In this document: piece by piece, positions 9,186 to 17,843 of the stretch | Numbering within the stretch: position 1 is the stretch's first letter | Layout of the letters: every line of letters starts with the position of its first letter | Origin: Gynuella sp050296195 | GTDB lineage: Bacteria > Pseudomonadota > Gammaproteobacteria > Pseudomonadales > Natronospirillaceae | Length of the DNA stretch: 64,000 bases | Direction: 5' to 3' (one strand) | Assembly (NCBI RefSeq): GCF_050296195.1 | Contig: NZ_JBNKRB010000012.1 | Position numbers and translations under genes: made by a program | Notes under the pieces: generated by a model | What the model was told of the DNA's origin: nothing | Database searches by the model: none | What the model saw: the letters and a program-made list of their open reading frames with translations, nothing else

Positions 9186-9731
9186 TCAGGCTCGCTTACC
9201 CAACATACGCTTTAACGTCAGATCCTTGTCGATCCAATGGTGTTTAAAAGCGCCCAAAAGATGAAGTGCAATAGTGGCAGCCAGGATATAACCTAGCCAG
9301 GTATGCAGTACATGCCCAACGCTGGCCATTGTTTCATTATAGGGAATAGCTTCATCGCCCTGATAATTGGAAGGCACCAACTCCAGACCAAATATACTGA
9401 TACCATGCCCTCCAGCTCCGGATCCCATCATGCCTGAAATTGGCATTAGTACGGTCGCCAGAATCAATATCCAATGAGCGGCATGAGCCATTGTGTGCTC
9501 CAACTTTGGATACTCTCTGACCGGTTCAGGCCATCCAAGTCTGTAACGCCAAACCACCCTTATCACAGCGAACAGGAGAATAATCACACCTATCGCTTTG
9601 TGATACGGATACAGTCCGTAACTATGATTAAAGGTCATATAAAAACCAACGGCTGTCAGCACAATCATTGTCAACGCAACAATCCAATGCAAAAAAATGG
9701 TCATATGACTCAATTTGTCTTTGTGGTCCAT
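9186..9731 (-). CDS. Cytochrome b561 (CybB family)
   Basis: A four-helix inner-membrane di-haem b cytochrome. The protein starts MDHKDKLSHMTIFLHWIVALTM; I choose the ATG at 9731, with GGAG 6 nt upstream, over a TTG 12 nt earlier. Likely haem-ligating histidines are in LHWIVAL, PYHKAIGV, MAHAAHWILI and the last helix (LHTWLGYILAATIALHLLGAFKHHW). The length of about 181 residues is normal. Proteins of this family pass electrons between quinol and acceptors, or oxidise superoxide in E. coli CybB. No genetic partner is adjacent, so the specific role is open. Confidence 0.88.
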   Translation of the reverse strand: MDHKDKLSHMTIFLHWIVALTMIVLTAVGFYMTFNHSYGLYPYHKAIGVIILLFAVIRVVWRYRLGWPEPVREYPKLEHTMAHAAHWILILATVLMPISGMMGSGAGGHGISIFGLELVPSNYQGDEAIPYNETMASVGHVLHTWLGYILAATIALHLLGAFKHHWIDKDLTLKRMLGKRA

Positions 9732-10600
9732 ATCAGGCTCCAAAACCTAAACAGTTGTTATATACACATTCATCACCAGAACAAATGTGGTCGTTTCCGG
9801 CGGGTTATCGTCAATAAATGCGCCCTGACAACCTCTTACCGGATCAAGAAACTCCCGGCAAAGTCATGACAATTTTGGCATTACTTTGGGAAGAGAGAGA
9901 AAATCACTCCGATTTTTCATGTTGCAAAAAAAAACGTCAGGCTTTTATTGCAGGTTGTGAAGGATAAGTTCTTATATGGATGATTTTTAGCAGCGAAGAC
10001 AAATGATTCAATAACGGCGAAATATCAAACAAACAACAACGCTGGTAAAGCACGCCTTACAGATCCTTTTGGACAGTTACCTATATAACAAGCAGAGTAA
10101 CGGGCCCCCCTTAACAGCGGTCGAAGTAAACCTGATCTTTTAAAAAAATAAATGCCGGATGTTCAAAAAAACCAACTGTTTCTCAATTTACACCGCTACC
10201 AGGATAAATACCTCACAATGATGCTAAGGGGCCTCTGAAAATAGCAATAGTTCTGATGCAGGCGAGGAAGCACCACTCGCAACACCGCAATTCACTGGTG
10301 TAAATGAAGATGTGAGACAGGGGCTGACAACCTCCTGCGCGAAAACAGGCCATGTTTCAGAGGTTCCTTAGGTTTTGGTAACTTCGGACTAACCTTCTAT
10401 TGCAGCCTGTTGCCAAATGACTCTCGCAGCATTAAACACTACAATGGTGTCTGTTCCCTGATCGAAAATCATAGTCACAGCGTCATCGGCTCTTTCATGA
10501 CTATTTTTATATATTTTTCAGCGATTACGAACATCGGTTAACAGAAAAAAACCGTGTATTTATAAAATAAACTCTTCCACTCATAAAATACATTGTCGAT
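9732..10600. other. 857-869 bp gene-free region containing MITE copy 1
   Basis: No convincing gene on either strand. The left part is the upstream region of cytochrome b561. A 148-bp repeat element occupies 10224-10371. The stretch 10372-10600 is AT-rich and precedes the glycosylase gene. The length and low coding content are unusual for this compact window and suggest decayed insertions. Confidence 0.6.
10224..10371 (+). mobile_element. MITE-like element, copy 1 (intact ends)
   Basis: A 148-bp non-coding element with 17-bp terminal inverted repeats: left CTAAGGGGCCTCTGAAA, right end complementary to CTAAGGAACCTCTGAAA (15 of 17 match). Two related copies lie at 13468-13614 (inverted) and 14721-14825 (truncated left). 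Conserved interior landmarks are CACCGCAATT, AAATGAAGAT and CTCCTGCGCGAAAACA. The ends resemble the TIRs of IS5-type elements, and the outermost YTAR-like tetranucleotides would fit their target preference. No transposase is present, so it would be moved in trans. Confidence 0.75.
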
Positions 10601-11122
10601 ATGAATTTGAAACGAAGCTTTTCGCCCGTTATTGAAGAAAATTCTGAAGTTCTGGTACTAGGCTCCATGCCAGGAGAAGCATCGTTACGCCAGCAACAAT
10701 ATTACGGCCATCCTCAAAATCTGTTTTGGGAAATATTACTGGAATGTGAGGGATACGAAGCCAATACGTTGGATTATGCGGATAAACTGGCGCTACTGAA
10801 AAATAAAAAAGTTGCGTTATGGGATGTGCTTGAGTACTGCGAGCGACCAGGCAGTCTTGATAGCAGTATTGTTACCGAAACAGAACAGGCCAACGATCTC
10901 ATCACCCTGCTCCGACAATATAGAAACATCCGAAAAATATGTTTCAACGGAAAAAAATCGTATCAGTCTTTTCATCGCCATGTACTACGCGATAACACCG
11001 ATTTTTTCCAAACTTATAAACTGGTCACCCTGCCTTCAACCAGCCCCGCAAATGCGTCGATTCCACGAACCGTCAAGTATCAGCAATGGGTGACTGAAGT
11101 ATGGAATCTCCCCAGGGTTTAA
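10601..11122 (+). CDS. DNA-deoxyinosine glycosylase (uracil-DNA glycosylase superfamily)
   Basis: A 173-aa base-excision repair enzyme. The N-terminal motif VLVLGSMPGEASLRQQQYYGHPQNLFWEIL is diagnostic of the hypoxanthine/deoxyinosine glycosylase branch of the UDG superfamily (GSMPG loop and YYxHPxNxFW). The C-terminal VTLPSTSPANAS is the second active-site loop. It removes deaminated adenine (hypoxanthine) from DNA. No strong ribosome site precedes the ATG. Its last 50 bp overlap the end of convergent ubiX, so antisense transcription through both 3' ends is likely. With the AlkB protein at 13.6 kb it gives the region a DNA-repair flavour. Confidence 0.85.
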   Translation: MNLKRSFSPVIEENSEVLVLGSMPGEASLRQQQYYGHPQNLFWEILLECEGYEANTLDYADKLALLKNKKVALWDVLEYCERPGSLDSSIVTETEQANDLITLLRQYRNIRKICFNGKKSYQSFHRHVLRDNTDFFQTYKLVTLPSTSPANASIPRTVKYQQWVTEVWNLPRV

Positions 11123-11711
11123 GCAATTGCTGCTCGATACCAAGCTGATTCAGAATGCGGGCAACAATAAAATCGACCATATCATCAACACTCTCCGGAC
11201 GCTGATAAAAACCAGGCATTGCCGGCAGAATCACTGCCCCCATCTGGCTCAAAGTCAACATATTCTGCAAATGTATCGTTGATAACGGTGTCTCCCGTGG
11301 CACCATGATCAACTGCCCACGCTCCTTCAGAACCACATCTGCTGCACGTTCAATCAAGTTGTTACAGGCACCGGAGGCGACAGCAGACAAGGTACCAGTA
11401 GAACATGGGCACACTACCATGCTTCTTGGTGCTCCAGATCCGGACGCAACCGGACTGGTCCAGTCCTCCCGGCCGAATACATTAATCTGATTTTTTTTCG
11501 CACCTGTTCTATGCATAAGCAACGCTTCAGCTTTTGCAGCATTAGATGGCATAGACAGATCCATTTCCAATGCCATCACCATCTGTGCCGCTTTACTGAT
11601 CAACACATAGATTTGCCGGTCTGCCTGCACGAGTTGTTCGACCAGCCGCAGGCCATATTGAGCACCTGAAGCACCCGTAATGGCAACAGTGATAGTATCG
11701 GAATCAACCAT
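11073..11711 (-). CDS. ubiX: Flavin prenyltransferase UbiX
   Basis: UbiX attaches a dimethylallyl group to FMN to make the prenylated flavin cofactor of UbiD-type decarboxylases in ubiquinone synthesis. The 212-aa protein starts with the FMN-binding motif TVAITGASGAQYGLRLVEQL and contains MVVCPCSTGTLSAVASGACNNLIERAADVVLKE and LIMVPRETPLSTIHLQNMLTL, which are the core motifs. The start codon overlaps the end of tesB by 8 nt, so tesB-ubiX is an operon. The 3' end overlaps the convergent glycosylase gene by 50 bp, giving UbiX a slightly extended tail (LKPWGDSILQSPIADT). Confidence 0.95.
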   Translation of the reverse strand: MVDSDTITVAITGASGAQYGLRLVEQLVQADRQIYVLISKAAQMVMALEMDLSMPSNAAKAEALLMHRTGAKKNQINVFGREDWTSPVASGSGAPRSMVVCPCSTGTLSAVASGACNNLIERAADVVLKERGQLIMVPRETPLSTIHLQNMLTLSQMGAVILPAMPGFYQRPESVDDMVDFIVARILNQLGIEQQLLKPWGDSILQSPIADT

Positions 11712-12561
11712 GATAACGAACCAACCCTTCCTGAGTGGTGGAGGCTATCAATTCACCTGTACGGTTAAATATCTGTCCACGCACAAATCCTCGACAACCG
11801 GATGCAGATGGACTGTCAGCCACAAACAACAACCAGTCATCCAGACGGAATGGCCGATGAAACCAGATGGCATGATCAAGACTGGCAATATCCAGATCAG
11901 GAGTACCCAGTGACAACCCATGAGGCATCAGTGCAGTCTCCAGAAATCCCCAATCAGATGTATAGGCCAGCATGTATTGGTGAATTTTCAAATCGTCCGG
12001 CAAAGGTGCAACAGAACGGATCCACATATGGCGGCGACCAATACCATGGCGGGGTCGGAATGGATTCTGGTTTTCAACGATGCGATATTCGATTGGACGT
12101 TCGGCAGTAAACTGATCGCGAACCTTTTCCGGAATCTCATCAGCATGCTGACGAAACAATTCGACGGTAGATTCAAAATTCTCCGGACCTGGCACATTCG
12201 GCATAACTTCCTGATGAGACACTCCCTGCTCTTCAATCTGGAAGGAGGCGGTCATAGCCAGAATCGTTTTACCAAACTGACTGGCAATAACTCGGCGCAC
12301 AGAGAAGCTTTTACCATCACGGACATGTTCCACTTCATACTCAATGGGATGATGCGCATCTCCAGGTCGTAAAAAGTAAGCATGCAATGAATGAGGATAA
12401 CGATCACAAACCGTCTGACTGGCAGCACTCAGCCCTTGACCAATCACCTGCCCCCCAAATACCCGACTGAAACCAAGATCCTGACTATGCCCTATAAAAC
12501 GGTTATCACCATTCTCTTTAAGAGTTAACAATTTAACTAAATCTTCAACGACCTGACTCAT
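11704..12561 (-). CDS. tesB: Acyl-CoA thioesterase II
   Basis: TesB hydrolyses medium- and long-chain acyl-CoA to free acid and CoA. I choose the internal ATG at 12561 (MSQVVEDLVKLLTL), with GGGG upstream, which gives 285 aa, the usual length. Both hot-dog domains are visible: FSRVFGGQVIGQGLSAASQTV with HSLHAYFLRPGD in the first, and LDIASLDHAIWFHRPFRLDDWLLF in the second, with Asp, Thr/Ser and Gln catalytic-type residues. It is the first gene of a two-gene operon with ubiX. Confidence 0.93.
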   Translation of the reverse strand: MSQVVEDLVKLLTLKENGDNRFIGHSQDLGFSRVFGGQVIGQGLSAASQTVCDRYPHSLHAYFLRPGDAHHPIEYEVEHVRDGKSFSVRRVIASQFGKTILAMTASFQIEEQGVSHQEVMPNVPGPENFESTVELFRQHADEIPEKVRDQFTAERPIEYRIVENQNPFRPRHGIGRRHMWIRSVAPLPDDLKIHQYMLAYTSDWGFLETALMPHGLSLGTPDLDIASLDHAIWFHRPFRLDDWLLFVADSPSASGCRGFVRGQIFNRTGELIASTTQEGLVRYHG

Positions 12562-12808
12562 ATAACTACCCCGAGTGATGTTCAAAAAAATAAAATACAG
12601 ATGACATCATTTTGCGAAAACGGTATCGTGCTACTAAGTGTCCCCGGATTCTTTCCTACAACTGGAATCCAGCCAGAATATTGTCTGACAAATGTTTTTT
12701 TCAACCTACGTCTCAGAATTACAATGTTTTACTCTGGTTTTTTCAATGCTGAACTACCTTTAAATAACTGTATTGTACTTATCTTCATTAAAGAAAAGGT
12801 TAGCCAAT

Positions 12809-13405
12809 ATGTCCGCAGGTGTTTCGTTTGATTACCCGACCAGCAATAAAGACCTGATATGGAATCTTGACGAGATCAACAAGCGGGAACTTGCCTGTAA
12901 GTTTCTATACAAGTTCGAAAACCTGCTATGCATCTATTCTGCCTCTGTAGAACAGCTGTACACCAATTACAGTCTTAACATGCCCTCTGATGACCCCAGT
13001 AAAATAGTCATTCTACCCAATCCCTATACCTTCCACGACACTTTCAATCATATCTCGGCCAGCGCAATCCGCGATACCGGACTGCATATCGTGCCAGGAC
13101 AAGTGATAGGAGCAAGCGGGCTTTATGTTATGGTGCGCTCCAGAAATCGTAGTGAACCACCGGCCCCACTGCCATTTAAACAGGCTTTACGAAAAATAAT
13201 TTATACCCAGCAAAGCAAAGACCCATTTTTACCCATACTGGTGAAAGGGGATTTGCGTCAGTTCGATACACACACACCTTGTCTGCACCTGCATCGGATC
13301 AAAATTACGGAACTGTCGGGCGTGTCGGAGTTTAACCGCAACAATATCCGGGCTTCCGTTGTCGAAAAACTCAAAGAATTACATCGAGCCGCTGATCAGC
13401 TCTAG
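12809..13405 (+). CDS. Unrecognised 198-aa protein
   Basis: The best start is the ATG at 12809 (MSAGVSFDYPTSNKD), preceded by AAAAGG 9-10 nt upstream; an earlier in-frame ATG at 12773 lacks a ribosome site. The protein has no signal peptide or TM helix. It shows a DEINKRELACKFLYKFENLLCIY helix, a central NPYTFHDTFNHISASAIRDTGLHIVPGQVIGASG segment and a basic C-terminal RNNIRASVVEKLKELHR helix. I do not recognise a family. Upstream is the divergent tesB-ubiX operon; 62 bp downstream is MITE copy 2. Confidence 0.65.
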   Translation: MSAGVSFDYPTSNKDLIWNLDEINKRELACKFLYKFENLLCIYSASVEQLYTNYSLNMPSDDPSKIVILPNPYTFHDTFNHISASAIRDTGLHIVPGQVIGASGLYVMVRSRNRSEPPAPLPFKQALRKIIYTQQSKDPFLPILVKGDLRQFDTHTPCLHLHRIKITELSGVSEFNRNNIRASVVEKLKELHRAADQL

Positions 13406-13467
13406 CACATCATTCTGGGTCCAACCTCTCTGCAGAACAACCCCTCCATTCTATTGGTGATCAGATT

Positions 13468-13614
13468 TTAGGGAACCATCTGAAAAATGGCCTATTTTCG
13501 TGCAGGACGTTGTCAGCCCCAGTCTCACACCCTCATTTGCACCCGTAAATTGCGGTGTTGCAAGTGGTACTTCCCCCCTGCATCAAAACTATTCCTATTT
13601 TTCAGAGACCCGTT
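13468..13614 (-). mobile_element. MITE-like element, copy 2 (inverted), overlapping the end of alkB
   Basis: On the minus strand this ~147-bp segment aligns along its whole length with copy 1 at about 80% identity by eye. Ends are GGGTCTCTGAAAA near 13600-13612 and the complement of TTAGGGAACCATCTGAAA at 13468-13485. Shared landmarks include TTGCAACACCGCAATTTAC and CTGGGGCTGACAACG. The right-hand end lies inside the AlkB reading frame and provides its last codons and stop. Confidence 0.75.
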
Positions 13615-14224
13615 GTTTTGAAGCAGGCAAAATATACCGAAACGTCAGACTGATCCGCTCCCCCATCTGTCGAGTACTCTTGGCAATTCCATGACGCCAA
13701 TATTGTTGTATCTCTCCCTCCATAACCAGTAAAGAACCGCTTTGCGGGGTAATGGTGAACTGATCCCGACCATTTTTATGCTTGAAACGTAAATCCCGGG
13801 CATATCCGAAGGTCAGCATGGCCACAACTGGATGTTGTCCCAGCTCCGGTTCATTATCGGCATGGAATCCCATACCGTGCTGCCCGTGCTGATACCAATT
13901 TCCCAGCATGGAATTGAACCGATAACCGCTGCTGCGTTCAACTGCACTTTTTAACGGCAACAGCATATCTGCCCAGGCTCTGGGCTCCAGCCGAACGTTT
14001 GAATACGTATAGGCTTCGTCTCCATACCAGCATTGTAGTCGCGGGGTTTTATAGTGTTTTCCAAATAGCTGGACATCTCCCTGATACCAGTCCAACGCCG
14101 TCTTCAAAGGATCAAACAAGGAGCGATGCTCCGGGATAAAATCCTCAAAATATCGAAGGCTGCCATTGCGAAGATCAACCTGCTGGAACGGTGCATCAGA
14201 AAACAACATACTTTCACGCCTCAT
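13595..14224 (-). CDS. AlkB-type 2-oxoglutarate/Fe(II) dioxygenase (ALKBH2/3-like)
   Basis: A 209-aa oxidative DNA/RNA dealkylation repair enzyme, closer to eukaryotic ALKBH2/3 than to E. coli AlkB. The iron ligands are His121 and Asp123 in MGFHADNEPELG and His178 in YWRHGI; 2-oxoglutarate is bound by the arginines of MGERISLTFR. The substrate loop RLQCWYGDEAYTYSN is typical. The final residues RVSEK and the TAG stop are read from the terminal repeat of MITE copy 2, so the native C-terminus has been replaced, outside the catalytic core. The gene is transcribed toward the unknown gene at 12.8 kb. Confidence 0.9.
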   Translation of the reverse strand: MRRESMLFSDAPFQQVDLRNGSLRYFEDFIPEHRSLFDPLKTALDWYQGDVQLFGKHYKTPRLQCWYGDEAYTYSNVRLEPRAWADMLLPLKSAVERSSGYRFNSMLGNWYQHGQHGMGFHADNEPELGQHPVVAMLTFGYARDLRFKHKNGRDQFTITPQSGSLLVMEGEIQQYWRHGIAKSTRQMGERISLTFRYILPASKQRVSEK

Positions 14225-14355
14225 CTGAACGGTCTAATGGAGGATACTAATACCCTCTGTTTCCGCACAATCCTGCTGCGGGTTTGAATAAAAGACTTTT
14301 GCAAAAGCAGCAGGCTATAATAGTTGTTTTGACAATTGAAGGTTTCGTTCCAAAG

Positions 14356-14706
14356 ATGTCCACAAATGCTGAATCAGCACTGAAATGGCTGGATGAACAA
14401 CAGCCCGATACTCAACAGATAAAAGATGTGATCCAAAAACTGGAAGCCAGGCTCAATTCAGGTGCCAACCAGGAGCAGCTCACCGGAACTGTCGAGGCAT
14501 TGGAGCTGCTGCAGGAAGTCATAGAGGAACGCGAGCTCCAACAACCAGACACAAGTACCGCCATGCCGGCGATGACCACTGAGCAGGTAACCAAACAACT
14601 CGATGTTTCACCATTGGGCGAACCCGCCAACATACCTGAGGAAAACCTCAGCGAAACCGACAAGCGCAAACGGTTCGAACAACTCAAACGACAGTTATCC
14701 AAATAA
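14356..14706 (+). CDS. Unrecognised small acidic protein
   Basis: From the ATG at 14356 the product is 116 aa (MSTNAESALKWLDEQQPDTQ...). It is rich in Glu and Gln and predicted largely helical, with a possible coiled coil in residues 18-65 (IKDVIQKLEARL...EALELLQEVIEE), a Pro/Thr-rich linker and a basic C-terminal helix KRKRFEQLKRQLSK. A longer form from a TTG at 14284 would add a hydrophobic stretch but has no better ribosome site. No family is recognised. It is divergent from alkB (60-130 bp gap) and followed by the MITE fragment and the RidA gene. Confidence 0.55.
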   Translation: MSTNAESALKWLDEQQPDTQQIKDVIQKLEARLNSGANQEQLTGTVEALELLQEVIEERELQQPDTSTAMPAMTTEQVTKQLDVSPLGEPANIPEENLSETDKRKRFEQLKRQLSK

Positions 14707-14720
14707 GCCATCCATTCTGA

Positions 14721-14825
14721 CAACCGCAATTTACTGGAATAAATGAAGATTTGAGAAAGTGTCGCCTCCTGACCGAGCCGACAGTGTCCTGCGCAAAAAC
14801 AGTCCCTTGTTCAGAGGCTCCTTAG
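14721..14825 (+). mobile_element. MITE-like element, copy 3 (left end missing)
   Basis: About 105 bp matching the right two-thirds of copy 1: CAACCGCAATTTACTGG, AAATGAAGATTTGAGA, TCCTGCGCAAAAACAG and the terminal repeat TTCAGAGGCTCCTTAG. The left terminal repeat is absent, so it is a remnant. It ends immediately before the ATG of the RidA-family gene, and its terminal repeat contains the AGAGG that acts as that gene's ribosome site. Confidence 0.7.
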
Positions 14826-15209
14826 ATGATTGAACGCATAAATTATGAATGCCTGCCAACGATAGTCGGTCCTTACGTACATGCCAGCAAATACAACAAC
14901 ACGTTGTTTGTATCCGGCCTCACGGCTTACGGTACCGATGCTCAGCAGTTGGACCTTATGCAACAGTGTGAAGAAGTTCTGTCGCAGATAAACCGTATTC
15001 TGGAACAGGAAAAACGTTCAAAAAGTGACCTGATCAAACTGACGATCTTTATGCGCAATATCAGCTTGCTTCCTTCTGTACGGGAACAGCTATTCAAATT
15101 CTACGAAGGATACTTGCCAGCCTGTTCCCTGGTTGAGGTGTCAAACCTCATCCACCCTGACCTGCAGATTGAAATTGAGGTAATTGTCGCTCTGAAAACC
15201 GGAATCTGA
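14826..15209 (+). CDS. RidA/YjgF-family protein lacking the catalytic arginine
   Basis: A 127-aa protein of the RidA/YER057c/UK114 family: LFVSGLTAYGTDAQQ, the amphipathic CEEVLSQINRILEQ helix, and a C-terminal PACSLVEVSNLIHPDLQIEIEVIVAL strand. In true RidA enamine/imine deaminases the segment reads PAR-S, and that arginine (Arg105 in E. coli) binds the substrate carboxylate. Here it is Cys100. Deaminase activity is therefore doubtful, and the protein belongs with the non-RidA subfamilies of unknown role. Its ribosome site AGAGG at 14813-14817 comes from the flanking MITE fragment. Confidence 0.85.
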   Translation: MIERINYECLPTIVGPYVHASKYNNTLFVSGLTAYGTDAQQLDLMQQCEEVLSQINRILEQEKRSKSDLIKLTIFMRNISLLPSVREQLFKFYEGYLPACSLVEVSNLIHPDLQIEIEVIVALKTGI

Positions 15210-15323
15210 AGGATTCGCTTTTTTTCTCTACAGGCTTTCCCTGGGAAATGACAGCAGGAGACATCCATGAAAGCAACAACATCGCTTCACAATGGATATC
15301 TCCCAAAAAAATACAGCCACTGA

Positions 15324-17495
15324 TCAGGGTTGATACAGTACAGTGACCGCGGTTCCTTCGATCCATAAATGATTCGTCACCACTCTGTCGTTGCCGGCAT
15401 CAGGATCGTTTCGTTCTACCGCCACATACCAGGTACCACCCGGTAGTGGATAACTGAAATCACCACCTGAATTGTAGATCACCAGAATACGACTCCAATC
15501 ATCGTTGTTGGCAGCGGCATTAATGTCCGTCACCAGCACATGATCAGAATAACGAATCGTCGAAACATAGTTATCTATTTCATGCCAGGTATTCATACGC
15601 AAACCGGGGTGATGATTACGCAGTCTGATCAGATCCTGGTAATAACGATAAATATCGGCGTTCTCAACTTTCCAGTTCCAACGGATCTTGTTGATTTCAT
15701 CAGATGAAATAAAAGAGTTTTCGTCACCCTGTTTATCGCGCATCAATTCAACACCGCCGTGCAGAAACGGAATTCCCTGCGAGGTCAGAATCATGCCATT
15801 GGCATAGTTTTGTATCCGCCGGAGGTAATCACTTGAAGAATCGATACCATTCACATCGGCCCAGGCCAGGATTTTATCTCTCAGACAAAGGTTATCATGA
15901 GCAGAAACGTAATTTATGCTTTGTTCCGGATCCGTTGCAAACATAGGATCCCAGAGATCAATCACCTGCCACGGGTCGTTGTTATAGCGAATGGCAGCAC
16001 GGGAACCAAAGTCCATTTTCCAGATCTCACCCTGATTGAATGCGAAACCGCCACCATAACCATTGTCATTGTTGCCCTTGATTGCCTCGCGATAATGAGC
16101 ATTAAAAATACCCACATGAGCCTCATATTCTCGAGCAATTGTCCCCGGTCGGACACGCTCACTTTCACGGATATCTTCGGCATAACCATTCCATGGTTCG
16201 CCATACAACAACAGGTTACGATCGGGAAACACATCATTCAAATACCGACCCCAGCGCCCAAACTCGTCATGATCAAAAATACCTGCCAGATCAAACCGGA
16301 AACCGTCAAGGTTATATTCTTTCAGCCAGTATTCGAGTGAATCCTGAATCATACGACTGACCATAGGGACATTGGCATCGATAGAGTTGCCTGTACCACT
16401 GAGATCAGTGTCGGTGTAATAACGCATGGAGATATGTTCAAACATCTCATAATCAAACGTATGGTTGTACACCACATCCATGATGACGCGGATACCAGCC
16501 TTATGAAACTCGTTCACCATAGTTTTTAATTCCCGGACCCGATCTTCATAGTTCAGTGAAACCGCATAACGATCTTCCGGCACATTATAATTTCTCGGGT
16601 CATATCCCCAGTTATAACAGCTGGTGTCGGCTAAGTCCGGACACGTTGCAAAGTCATAAATCGGCAACAATTGAACATGAGTGATACCCAGCTCTTTCAA
16701 ATGATCAATACCCGTAGCAACGGATTGGTAAGCAGTGCCCGTCTCCACCATTCCCATAAATTTTCCGCGTTTGTCAGCTGACACTGCCGAACTGGCATCA
16801 ATAGTGAAATCACGGACGTGCACTTCATAAATAACAGCATCCTCACGTTCAGCCAGCGGTGGACGTTCAACCCACCCACCAGCTGGCAGTGTCCGGCTCA
16901 TATCCATAACAATATTAGTATCCTCATTAGGAATGGCCATCTTGCCGTAAGGGTCACGTACCCGTATGCCATTAATCTTGAAAAAGTAGGGTTGACCGTG
17001 TAGATCTCCATTCACCCGCCGGCCATAGATACCCGTGTAACCATTCTGATCATCCGCCCTGAGCATGGGATAATCCACGCCGTTCAAATTCAGCATGACG
17101 TTCGAGCTTTCAGGAGACCAGATGGCAAACGTTGTACCGTCAGCATCATATTCCGCTCCCAATCGATGAATAACCAAATCATTGGGACTGGCAGCCTCCA
17201 GTGAGAACAGGTGAGACTCAACATTTAAACAAATCGTATATTGAGTATTCATGCTCACACCATAATCCTGAGCCGGGTAACTTTCCTGCCAGTTACCATA
17301 ACGATCCACTTTAAAACGGGGTCCACCATTTTCATCTCCATCAGAAAATGTCTGTGTCGTGCAGTAGTGAACATTGTCATCAGTGCTCATTTGCATCTTA
17401 CCCCAAGCATTCGGAGTACCTCGAAAGTACCACTCTGCGGAACCATTACCTGCTAATAGGAGAATCACCGATAACCAGATTATCCGGGTGTTCAT
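15324..17495 (-). CDS. Secreted type I pullulanase-like GH13 glycosidase
   Basis: A 723-aa exported alpha-glucan debranching enzyme. The Sec signal peptide is MNTRIIWLSVILLLAGNGSA. A carbohydrate-binding-like N-terminal domain (WYFRGTPNAWGKMQM) precedes a CBM48-type domain (LGAEYDADGTTFAIWSP) and the GH13 barrel. The pullulanase signature YNWGYDPRNYNVPE is present. Catalytic residues lie in DGFRFDLAG (nucleophile Asp), LLLYGEPW (acid Glu) and VSAHDN (Asp). It should release maltodextrins from pullulan, starch or glycogen in the periplasm or outside the cell. It is transcribed alone. Confidence 0.92.
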   Translation of the reverse strand: MNTRIIWLSVILLLAGNGSAEWYFRGTPNAWGKMQMSTDDNVHYCTTQTFSDGDENGGPRFKVDRYGNWQESYPAQDYGVSMNTQYTICLNVESHLFSLEAASPNDLVIHRLGAEYDADGTTFAIWSPESSNVMLNLNGVDYPMLRADDQNGYTGIYGRRVNGDLHGQPYFFKINGIRVRDPYGKMAIPNEDTNIVMDMSRTLPAGGWVERPPLAEREDAVIYEVHVRDFTIDASSAVSADKRGKFMGMVETGTAYQSVATGIDHLKELGITHVQLLPIYDFATCPDLADTSCYNWGYDPRNYNVPEDRYAVSLNYEDRVRELKTMVNEFHKAGIRVIMDVVYNHTFDYEMFEHISMRYYTDTDLSGTGNSIDANVPMVSRMIQDSLEYWLKEYNLDGFRFDLAGIFDHDEFGRWGRYLNDVFPDRNLLLYGEPWNGYAEDIRESERVRPGTIAREYEAHVGIFNAHYREAIKGNNDNGYGGGFAFNQGEIWKMDFGSRAAIRYNNDPWQVIDLWDPMFATDPEQSINYVSAHDNLCLRDKILAWADVNGIDSSSDYLRRIQNYANGMILTSQGIPFLHGGVELMRDKQGDENSFISSDEINKIRWNWKVENADIYRYYQDLIRLRNHHPGLRMNTWHEIDNYVSTIRYSDHVLVTDINAAANNDDWSRILVIYNSGGDFSYPLPGGTWYVAVERNDPDAGNDRVVTNHLWIEGTAVTVLYQP

Positions 17496-17843
17496 ACAGC
17501 CTCCTTTCTTGATGTTATTTTTGAGTCAGCCGATACGACTTTTATGCGGACATTTCTCGATTTATGCTGCGACTATAGGCTGTCGCGCACTAAGCATAGT
17601 ACATGGCCAGCAGCAGGTAACTGCTCTGAAACTCTAACCGGGGACGGGAATCAAGAGTCGTTACGAGACAATCGGTTCGTGGTGTGAATGACTATCTGTA
17701 CATTGATTCAAAAGAGAGCACATCTGATAAAGGTATATTATTTCTGACGAAGCCAGAAAAATGCGGGCTGTGCTGTCACAGCCACCAACTACAATCTGTG
17801 TTTCAGATGCAAATTGTTCTTGAATGATTGCTGCCGGAAAGGC
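17496..17843. other. 348-bp intergenic region upstream of the pullulanase
   Basis: No gene is supported. The part near 17496-17530 contains the pullulanase ribosome site (AAGGAGG just before its ATG on the minus strand). The rest should hold its promoter; no clear operator was recognised. Confidence 0.5.

Noticed and set aside
17636..17652. MalT-box-like GGGGACGGGA upstream of the pullulanase
   Set aside because: Only about 7 of 10 positions match, a single copy is present, and no malT or mal genes are nearby.
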